Shown here piece by piece: positions 1 to 5,484 of a stretch of 15,782 nucleotides of DNA; the stretch's first letter is position 1; each line of letters begins with the position of its first letter. The notes under the pieces were generated by a model, which saw only the letters and a list, made by a program, of their open reading frames with translations, was not told the origin of the DNA and made no database searches. Origin of the DNA: Anaerolineae bacterium (lineage in GTDB: Bacteria > Chloroflexota > Anaerolineae > B4-G1 > SLSP01); NCBI GenBank assembly GCA_016927095.1, contig JAFGNI010000019.1:1-15782 (forward strand), written 5' to 3'. The translations under genes were made by a program, and so were the position numbers.

Positions 1-1
1 C

Positions 2-1318
2 GGCGAGGACCGTGACCGTCGCCGGATCTATCCGCCGACCTGGGCAATCCTGCTCATCGTCCTGGGTGGGTGCATCATGGTGGCTGTTGTGGTCGGGGCC
101 GCTCTCTCATTGCGGCAGAATCGTCCCACGGGCGGGGCTGAGTCGGTCAGCGTGACAAAGCTCACGACGTTCCTATCGCCGCCGGAGATCCCTGAGGACC
201 TGACCGTCCTGCAGGAGGACAATACCCCGCTCAGGACACTCTCGCCAACGGACCTCAATGTCGCCGGTTCGATTTTCCCGGTCGTGGCTGTGCTCCCGGA
301 GCAAGGACGGTGGCCCTTGCCCTCGGAGCAGACGACGCTTGGGATGTGGATGCACGGCACTCTGATCAACTACGTCATTGGATTGCCCTATGCCGCCACA
401 ACGGAATCGCTGCTGTCAGGCCTGATGAGCGACGACCGGATCACGTTGACCCTGGAGAACGGCACGAAGCTCACCTTTAGTTCGCCCCAGGTCAAGCGTA
501 TCGCACCGGAGGACACATCGCCGATGGCGCAGGACAAACCTGGCCTGACGCTGATGCTGTTGGGCAGCAACCAACCCAGCCGTCTTATCGTGAGCGCCCG
601 CTACCTGCCCGAGGATGTCCTGCCGCCGACGGATCAGCGCGCCGACGGGCTATCCGTTCGCGTGACGAGCGCTAATGTGCTCCAGGATGCGACCCCAGAG
701 GCTGCGAACTCCTGGTACTTCGTGGTGGAGTATGTGATCACCAATACCCTCGGCACCGGTGTGGATCCGACCTATTTCGATATGATGCTGGAGGATGCGA
801 GCGGGCAACGTTACGTGCTCAACGAGGAGGCGACGCGCAGGGGACAAGCTGGCCGGTTGACGACCTTGCTCAGCGGCGGTGCAAACGCGAGGGGCAGCGC
901 CGGCTATGTCATCCCGCGCACCGTGGCCACGCCCCTGATCTGGGTATTCCGCGCGGATCCGACCTCAGCCGAGCAAGCGCGGATCGTTTTGGACTTCGAA
1001 CCGCCGAAGCCCGGTCCGGCCCTGCCCGATGTGGAGCTGTACGAAGTGTTCCTTGACGGGAATCGCGACGTCATCGTCATCTCCGGCACGGTCTACAATG
1101 ATGGTCAGACCCGCCTCAATGTGCCTGCTGAGAGCGTGGAGCTGACCTCTCAAGATGGTCGGGGCACCCTCGCTGCGTCCACGCCGTTGTTGCCGTGGTC
1201 CGTGGAGCCCGATGACTACCAGGACTTCGAGCTGCAGTTTTCCGTGCCAGAGGATGCCGAAGCGGTGCTGCTCAACGTGCTGGGGTTCACCTTCGAGATA
1301 GAGGGACTCGCGCCCTAG
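2..1318 (+). CDS. Membrane-anchored protein with pseudo-sortase and DUF4352-like domains (5' partial)
   Basis: The frame is open to the left edge, so the true start lies outside; the ATG at 77 falls inside the membrane helix and is unlikely to be the start. The visible part is 438 residues. A basic stretch (DRDRRR) is followed by a single hydrophobic helix at about 41-112 nt, giving a type II or signal-anchor topology with an extracytoplasmic C-terminus. Counting from the ATG at 77, residues 64-178 resemble a sortase barrel: GRWPLP, INYVIGLPY, a DRITL strand, then LTLMLLG and SRLIVSARY. The sortase His (GH) is Leu103, the Cys of LTLxTC is Leu162, and only Arg169 remains. Residues 190-308 read like a DUF4352-type Ig-like domain (VVEYVITNT, LEDASGQRY, ARGSAGYVIP). 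Residues 318-411 look like another beta domain. Inference: a non-catalytic envelope protein. The sortase relation comes from motif pattern only. Confidence 0.85.
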   Translation, partial: GEDRDRRRIYPPTWAILLIVLGGCIMVAVVVGAALSLRQNRPTGGAESVSVTKLTTFLSPPEIPEDLTVLQEDNTPLRTLSPTDLNVAGSIFPVVAVLPEQGRWPLPSEQTTLGMWMHGTLINYVIGLPYAATTESLLSGLMSDDRITLTLENGTKLTFSSPQVKRIAPEDTSPMAQDKPGLTLMLLGSNQPSRLIVSARYLPEDVLPPTDQRADGLSVRVTSANVLQDATPEAANSWYFVVEYVITNTLGTGVDPTYFDMMLEDASGQRYVLNEEATRRGQAGRLTTLLSGGANARGSAGYVIPRTVATPLIWVFRADPTSAEQARIVLDFEPPKPGPALPDVELYEVFLDGNRDVIVISGTVYNDGQTRLNVPAESVELTSQDGRGTLAASTPLLPWSVEPDDYQDFELQFSVPEDAEAVLLNVLGFTFEIEGLAP

Positions 1319-1341
1319 TCGCACAATATCCAACCAACGAT

Positions 1342-1370
1342 ACAGGCCCCGAGCTCAGCTCGGGGCCTGT
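1342..1370. terminator. Perfect palindrome, likely bidirectional terminator
   Basis: Two perfectly complementary 14-nt arms (1342-1355 and 1357-1370, core GGCCCCGAGCT) flank a single central base, so the folded hairpin would have about 12 pairs and a small loop. It sits 23 bases after the stop of the rightward gene and 3 bases beyond the stop of the leftward gene. That is the place expected for one terminator serving both convergent genes. No strong U-run follows on either strand, so release may be weaker than at a textbook site. Confidence 0.7.
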
Positions 1371-1373
1371 TGC

Positions 1374-2171
1374 TTACCTCAGCATCACGGCGACGCCAAA
1401 GCGTCCTGTGTGCCCCCGCTCTCCGCGATGGGAGTACCATTCCTCCGTATTGCACGCGGTGCACATGCCGGCTAGATCAACCCGGCTCACCCCGGTGGCA
1501 TGGAGCTGCGCCTTGACGGCACTCGCAAGGTCGATGGTCCACGTTGTCTGATCCTTCTCGGCGACCTGCACGCCTGCCGGCAGCGTGGCCTGGATGGCGG
1601 TCACGACCTCCTCTCCGACGACATAGTGATCGGGGCCGATGCACGGCCCAATCCCAGCCCACAGGGCCTCCGGCGCCGTGCCGAAGTGGTCGACCATCGC
1701 GCTGACGGTTGCCGGCGCGACCTCGGCGGCTACGCCGCGCCACCCGGCGTGGGCTAGACCGGCTGCGCGGTGCACCGGATCGTAGAACAGCACCGGCACG
1801 CAGTCGGCAAACCGCAGAAGGAGGGCTACGCCCGGCTGGTCCGTGATCAAGGCGTCTGTGTCGGGGATGACGGTCCCCCCGTCTTGGGGCGTGACCGGGG
1901 CAACGCGGTTGCCGTGGACCTGACGCGGGCTGACGATCTGCGTCTCGCGGATGTCAAGGATGCCGGCGACACGGCCAAGGTTGGCGTGCACAGCCGCCGG
2001 GCTATCGCCGACGGTGCCTCCCAGGTTCAGGCTGGCATAGGCACCCTGGCTGACGCCGCCCAACCGCGTGAACATCGCGTGCACGAACCCGGGATGCATG
2101 TCTAGGGGCTCGCCGGTGAAGGTGTACCAGGCGAGCCCTGATGCGGTAGCTTCGACCCGTGCTACGGGCAC
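1374..2171 (-). CDS. pgeF: Laccase-domain purine nucleoside enzyme (YfiH/YlmD/PgeF family)
   Basis: This is a 265-residue cytosolic enzyme of the multicopper-oxidase-like 'laccase domain' family. Members are now known to act as purine nucleoside phosphorylase/adenosine deaminase; the older name is polyphenol oxidase, and E. coli YfiH was linked to peptidoglycan editing. The metal-binding pattern is complete: His86 in RQVHGNRV, Cys124 in FADCVPVLFYDP and His141 in LAHAGWRGV. FTRLGGVS (34-41) and the C-terminal CTACNTEEWYSHRG are also typical. I chose the GTG at 2171 because it is the only usual start between the upstream stop and the conserved GLAWYTF segment. The ATG at 2393 would overlap the preceding gene by more than 200 bases with low-complexity sequence. 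No clear Shine-Dalgarno is seen, so translation is probably coupled to the upstream gene 13 bases away. It is the last gene of the leftward run with two GerW-like genes. The symbol follows the family name and has not been tested here. Confidence 0.9.
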   Translation of the reverse strand: MPVARVEATASGLAWYTFTGEPLDMHPGFVHAMFTRLGGVSQGAYASLNLGGTVGDSPAAVHANLGRVAGILDIRETQIVSPRQVHGNRVAPVTPQDGGTVIPDTDALITDQPGVALLLRFADCVPVLFYDPVHRAAGLAHAGWRGVAAEVAPATVSAMVDHFGTAPEALWAGIGPCIGPDHYVVGEEVVTAIQATLPAGVQVAEKDQTTWTIDLASAVKAQLHATGVSRVDLAGMCTACNTEEWYSHRGERGHTGRFGVAVMLR

Positions 2172-2184
2172 CGGTGCAGCGGCG

Positions 2185-2571
2185 TCAAGCGTCGCGGTTG
2201 AATAGCGCGTCGAGCGCCAGGGCGATCCATCCCACGACCCAGAAGCTGAGCAACACCGCAGCCAAGGTAACGCGCTGCGTGTCGACGATGGGATGCACGC
2301 GGGTGCCCCCGGGTCCGACCTCGATGGTAGCGAGGGGACGCGTGTGCGCGTAGCCGCCCCCACGTGTTGCGTGGTCCGGGTCGCTACGATCACCCGCGGC
2401 GAGATCGTCGCCAGATGCCGGGCCTGTGCCGCCGCTGAACCCTAGCAGGATCTCGGTGACGGGCACGATCGTGGTCTCCCCAACGGTCTCCGGCTCGCCC
2501 AGAACTGCGTTGACGTCCAGCTCCTCGGACACCGGTCGCATGCTTGGCAGAAGCCTCTTTGCAGGGTTCAT
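2185..2571 (-). CDS. GerW/YtfJ-family protein with C-terminal membrane anchor
   Basis: A 128-residue protein. Residues 18-50 (DVNAVLGEPETVGE, IVPVTEILLGFSGG) and 71-95 (GGGYAHTRPLATIEV, GGTRVHPI) follow the GerW/YtfJ pattern: a GEP strand, a Pro strand, a GF-GG loop, a Gly/Asp-rich linker, then a GGG-rPla strand. Unlike B. subtilis YtfJ, which is needed for the GerW germination role in spores, this one ends in a single hydrophobic helix at 101-124 with a short polar tail. The domain is therefore probably tethered to the membrane and facing the cytosol. The start at 2571 follows an AAGGGAG Shine-Dalgarno and lies 7 bases after the upstream stop; a start at 2616 would overlap that gene. It sits between a smaller anchored GerW-like gene and the laccase-domain gene. 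Function outside spore formers is unknown. Confidence 0.8.
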   Translation of the reverse strand: MNPAKRLLPSMRPVSEELDVNAVLGEPETVGETTIVPVTEILLGFSGGTGPASGDDLAAGDRSDPDHATRGGGYAHTRPLATIEVGPGGTRVHPIVDTQRVTLAAVLLSFWVVGWIALALDALFNRDA

Positions 2572-2578
2572 CGGATGC

Positions 2579-2890
2579 CTATCTCCCTTCGTTCCCGTCG
2601 ATAAAGCGCACGACAAGGATAATCAGGGCGCTGACAATCGCGATGCCTGCGGCGACGGCAGCCATCGTGCTCAAGATGTTGCCCGTCGCGTTGGGGATCT
2701 CCAGCCAGGTTGCCGTTTCCTCGTCCTCAACGACGATCGAGACGGGCCGCATACGCACCAGGTGGAAGTCGCTTCGCTCTGATGCCCGGCGCGTCAAGGT
2801 GTTGATCAACACCGAAGGCAGGAGTCGCCGGCTGCCGACCACGATTGGGTCTGCAGCGACCAAGCGAATGCGCTGCTCGGGTAGTTTCAT
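2579..2890 (-). CDS. Small membrane-anchored GerW-like protein
   Basis: A 103-residue protein with no family I can name with certainty. Residues 12-33 (ADPIVVGSRRLLPSVLIN) and 42-65 (HLVRMRPVSIVVEDEE) resemble the two beta segments of the GerW domain in the next gene, without its glycine-rich linker, so it may be a shortened paralogue. Residues 72-97 form one strong membrane helix followed by a short charged tail (RFIDGNEGR), giving the same tail-anchored layout as its neighbour. The ATG at 2890 is preceded by GAGAGGA at a good distance. Its stop lies 7 bases before the next start, so the two are surely co-transcribed. Inference: the pair acts together at the membrane. It could equally be an unrelated tail-anchored protein. 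Confidence 0.75.
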   Translation of the reverse strand: MKLPEQRIRLVAADPIVVGSRRLLPSVLINTLTRRASERSDFHLVRMRPVSIVVEDEETATWLEIPNATGNILSTMAAVAAGIAIVSALIILVVRFIDGNEGR

Positions 2891-2956
2891 AGACTCTATC
2901 CTCTCTGCGTACGCCAGCTGATGGGCGCGACTAGTGGCCAGTGAAGTTGGTCCGTA

Positions 2957-2992
2957 GTAACCGCTTCAGCGGTTCCGCGGCTAAGGCCGCGA
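2957..2992. repeat. REP-like double palindrome in intergenic spacer
   Basis: The 176-base spacer 2891-3066 holds two adjacent perfect hairpins: AACCGC-TTCA-GCGGTT at 2959-2974 and CGCGGC-TAAG-GCCGCG at 2976-2991. The layout of two small GC stems with tetraloops, one base apart, is that of dispersed palindromic REP/BIME-type repeats. Read on the minus strand it continues as GCGGTTACTACGGACC, which resembles short repeats I recall from several phyla including Chloroflexota; this is memory, not a search. Only one copy is in the window, so repeat status is inferred. It lies in the leader of the 2890-1374 run and could instead be a regulatory structure. Nothing else was recognised in this spacer. 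Confidence 0.5.
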
Positions 2993-3066
2993 CGACACAT
3001 CTCAACTATTAGGTTCACTGAGTACTAACAGCCGCTGGCTGGGTCTGTTGAATGGCGCTGCGATGC

Positions 3067-3384
3067 CTAGGTGATAGCCGTCTTGTCGCAGTAGCTTGGC
3101 CACCCGTGCGGCAGATCAATATCGCAGATATCGGTGTCGGCAGGGTATCGGGTCAGCTCCATGGCCAGTTCCAGCCCATCGGCCAAATCATCTAGTGCGT
3201 CCGCTAGTTCCGCTCTCTTGGCGCGGAGCTCCGGCATTTGCTTTCGCAGCCATGCTGCGATCTCAAGGCGGCGTTCATCGGGGACCTTGAGCAAGATCAC
3301 CTCACCCCTCCCGATGGCCTCCAGAGTGGCGTCGGTGCTCTCATATCCCATCATCTGTGCAATGTCACGTGCTCGGTCGATCAT
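3067..3384 (-). CDS. Small helical hypothetical protein
   Basis: A 105-residue soluble protein I do not recognise. Residues 1-25 (MIDRARDIAQMMGYESTDATLEAI) may form two short helices. Residues 36-78 are charged and Leu/Ala/Arg-rich (ERRLEIAAWLRKQM, RAKRAELADALDDLADG) and should make a long amphipathic helix or coiled coil. The tail 79-105 contains two Cys (DICDIDLPHGWPSYCD) and may be flexible. The start at 3384 was chosen over 3435 because AAGGAG (3396-3391) lies exactly 6 bases upstream, and because a strong promoter places the transcript start near 3412, inside the longer version. It overlaps nothing and is transcribed on its own. Coding evidence is the ribosome site, promoter and sensible composition. 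Function unknown. Confidence 0.75.
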   Translation of the reverse strand: MIDRARDIAQMMGYESTDATLEAIGRGEVILLKVPDERRLEIAAWLRKQMPELRAKRAELADALDDLADGLELAMELTRYPADTDICDIDLPHGWPSYCDKTAIT

Positions 3385-3390
3385 TTCCAG

Positions 3391-3396
3391 CTCCTT
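3391..3396 (-). promoter_or_regulatory. Shine-Dalgarno that fixes the start at 3384
   Basis: AAGGAG reads leftward from 3396 to 3391, six bases before the ATG at 3384. It decides against the upstream in-frame ATG at 3435, which has no comparable site. Confidence 0.75.
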
Positions 3397-3418
3397 ATCC
3401 CTGATAAGACCTGACCAT

Positions 3419-3448
3419 AGTATACCCTTGATCAATCTGTGAGGTCAA
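3419..3448 (-). promoter_or_regulatory. Sigma70-type promoter for the small gene at 3384
   Basis: On the minus strand TTGACC (3448-3443) and TATACT (3424-3419) are separated by 18 bases, each matching the housekeeping consensus at 5 of 6 positions. The predicted transcript start is near 3412, leaving a leader of about 28 bases. The -35 box lies inside the last codons of the upstream P-loop gene (stop 3434-3432), so the small gene has its own promoter embedded in its neighbour's 3' end. Confidence 0.7.
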
Positions 3449-5312
3449 CCTGTGGGATCAAGGCGTTGTAGTCCTGGACGGAGCCGTTGTCGAGGCAGCA
3501 TTCGATGATGGCCTTGCCCAGGGGATCCAGATCGTCGCTGTTGAAGAGGGAGAGCTGCTCCCGGAAGAAATCGTAGAGCATCTTGGCGCCGGCGTCATAC
3601 CCCTCGTTGCCCACCTCCGGCTGGGTGTTGACCTGCAGGAACCAACGCGAGATAAAGCGCCCTTCCACCTGGAACTGGTGGAGCGCATAGCCAAGGAGCG
3701 GGCAGCGCGCGGGCCGGATCTGGTCTGGCTTGAACTTCGCTGAACCACGGCGGGCTAGGTACTCACGCATGATCCATTCCGGCATAAAGCCGCTGCGCCA
3801 CACGCCCACGTACTGATTGGGACAGAGGACGTAGCGTGTGTTCGTGTTCTCCCTGAATTGGTTCAGGAGCAGGTTGGCCTGGTCAACGCGACGGCCCGTT
3901 GCAAAGGGCCAGTAGGACCCTACGCCCTCGCTGGACATGCCCTGGGTATCGATGATGCTGGGGTTGCCATGGCCCCGGGGCGCCGCCAACCGCCACAGCC
4001 ACGCCAGCGCCGGCGGCAGGATGTGGAAGAGGCCGATGATGCCGTAGCTTGGGTGGTCCTCCGTACAGGGCGGCGTCCGCACACCGAAACTGCGGATGTC
4101 CACCTCGACGGGCCGGTTGACGATATTTGGCACGATGCTCCGGGGGATGACGACGCGCGGGTTGGGGCACGGCTTGCCCGGCGCGTCCTCGATATGCTCC
4201 CAGATCAGCGCCCGGCTGCCCGGCACCGCGTAGATATTGAGGAAGAGCAGCGGCACCGGGGGCTCCGCCGTGAGCCGCTCGAGGTGCACGTCGGTCCCAT
4301 AGTGATCGATGTGGTTCACCCGCAGGAACCATGAATCCTCGGCGTCGACCACCGTCAGCTTGCCAGAATCGGTCTGCAAAGACGGGTGGCAGAGCGCCAT
4401 GTCATCGTTCACCGGGTTCAGCTCGCACGAGCGGGGGATTTCCAGGTAGCGGCGCTCGCCGGTGAGCATGTTCTCGCCCAGCAGCATGCGCCCATCGTCC
4501 TCGCGGTGAGCGTGCTCCAGCAATTCGCTCTTGCCACCGCCGCTGGCAGCCTCGTGCATCATCGTGGTGACGTTGTCGTACGGGGTGACGACCTCCACGG
4601 TGGAGCAGTGGGCGGTCACCCATCCCTCGCGCTCGCCCTGCGTCAGCAGCATCCCGTAGACGCCCTTCTTGGCGCTCGGGCCGGGATAGAGGTTGTAGGA
4701 GAAGACCTCGTGCAGCTCCGGCAGGCGGTTGTGGACCACCACCTGCTTGCCGTCGAAGTGGGTATGACGAAAGACAGGCGCGACGTAGATAACGGATCGC
4801 GGCGAGAACGCCTTGGGCAGTTTGTTGGCGGGGATAATGCCCTGAAGCAGGGCCAGGCTCAACGCGAAGAAGCCTGCGTTGGCCGGCGCGATCACGACGG
4901 CGTCCATGCCCATCCCGGGCTGGCCCGCGATGTAGCCGAACATCGCCAGGGGCTGCGACTTCAGCCACTTGAAGGTGGCCTTCCGTATCCCGTCGAAGTC
5001 CTCCCCGAATCGCTGGCGGAAGGTAGGCTTATCGGTTGGCCCGTCGTCGGCGACCACGAGACAGTCAGGGTCGCGACGGCGCATGTAGGGCTCGGGATAG
5101 TTTACGGAGACGCCGTTGCGGACCCGAGCCACAATCGCCTCGACGACGTCGCCCTGCTCAGGCACGTCGTACTCGACCTCGAAGTGGTTGCTGCCGAGGC
5201 CCCCACATGCCAGGTTCACGAGTTCGTTGATCGTGCTGACCACGGTGACACTAGGGCTGGCAGCCAATAAGTCGTTGATCTCTTTCGGTAGGTGATACCT
5301 CTCCCAGTTCAT
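3432..5312 (-). CDS. PEPCK/HprK-like P-loop protein (DUF4914-like)
   Basis: A 626-residue cytosolic protein, probably of the uncharacterised DUF4914 family (from memory). Its middle resembles the ATP-type PEP carboxykinase and HPr kinase fold: AKKGVYGMLL (214-223), then TAHCSTVEVV (233-242), as in the KKG and MHCSAN segments of PEPCK, followed by a P-loop AASGGGKSE (255-263) close to the GxSGxGKSE loop of HPr kinase. After it come a possible metal-binding patch NDD (302-304) and VDAEDSW (322-328). Other conserved-looking blocks are GQPGMGMDAVVIAP (130-143), HTHFDGKQVVVHN (183-195) and RCPLLGYALHQF (536-547). A nucleotide-dependent phosphotransfer or carboxykinase-like reaction is likely, but the substrate is unknown. 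The start at 5312 has GGAGGAG eight bases upstream; the ATG at 5354 lacks one. The gene stands alone, with the terminator of the next leftward gene behind it. Calling it true PEPCK would be over-reading. Confidence 0.8.
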   Translation of the reverse strand: MNWERYHLPKEINDLLAASPSVTVVSTINELVNLACGGLGSNHFEVEYDVPEQGDVVEAIVARVRNGVSVNYPEPYMRRRDPDCLVVADDGPTDKPTFRQRFGEDFDGIRKATFKWLKSQPLAMFGYIAGQPGMGMDAVVIAPANAGFFALSLALLQGIIPANKLPKAFSPRSVIYVAPVFRHTHFDGKQVVVHNRLPELHEVFSYNLYPGPSAKKGVYGMLLTQGEREGWVTAHCSTVEVVTPYDNVTTMMHEAASGGGKSELLEHAHREDDGRMLLGENMLTGERRYLEIPRSCELNPVNDDMALCHPSLQTDSGKLTVVDAEDSWFLRVNHIDHYGTDVHLERLTAEPPVPLLFLNIYAVPGSRALIWEHIEDAPGKPCPNPRVVIPRSIVPNIVNRPVEVDIRSFGVRTPPCTEDHPSYGIIGLFHILPPALAWLWRLAAPRGHGNPSIIDTQGMSSEGVGSYWPFATGRRVDQANLLLNQFRENTNTRYVLCPNQYVGVWRSGFMPEWIMREYLARRGSAKFKPDQIRPARCPLLGYALHQFQVEGRFISRWFLQVNTQPEVGNEGYDAGAKMLYDFFREQLSLFNSDDLDPLGKAIIECCLDNGSVQDYNALIPQVDLTD

Positions 5313-5439
5313 GTCTCGCTCTCCTCCCTCTTTGCGCAGTGCCACAGCCCTCATCTGTCGCGAGTGCCTGTCTCCAGGTCAACCGCACAACGCCCCCAAG
5401 CGTCGTCCACGCAGACACAGAATGAACATGACAAATGAA

Positions 5440-5464
5440 AAGCGGCGCTGCCGGGGCGCCGCTT
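5440..5464 (-). terminator. Rho-independent terminator of the XdhD-like gene
   Basis: Nine-base perfect arms (AAGCGGCGC at 5440-5448 and its complement at 5456-5464) enclose a 7-base loop. Reading leftward the hairpin is followed by TTCATTTGTCAT, a T-rich tail. It begins 20 bases past the stop of the molybdenum hydroxylase, so that gene ends its own transcript before the P-loop gene begins at 5312. The remaining part of spacer 5313-5484 shows no convincing promoter. Confidence 0.8.
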
Positions 5465-5484
5465 GGGTTGTTTTCGTTGGCTGG

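Noticed and set aside
2172..2393. N-terminal extension of the laccase-domain protein to the ATG at 2393.
   Set aside because: It would overlap the GerW-family gene by over 200 bases with Ser/Arg-rich sequence not found in the family; the GTG at 2171 fits the family length.
3020..3050. Stem AACAGCC/GGCTG near 3030 as a terminator for the small gene at 3067.
   Set aside because: The arms are short, alternative pairings compete, and no T-run follows on the minus strand.
4386..5270. Rightward open frame of 294 codons opposite the P-loop gene.
   Set aside because: A shadow of the leftward coding frame with no recognisable domain and no ribosome site.
5313..5430. TTGACC near 5380 on the minus strand as a promoter -35 for the P-loop gene.
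   Set aside because: No acceptable -10 hexamer lies 16-18 bases downstream.
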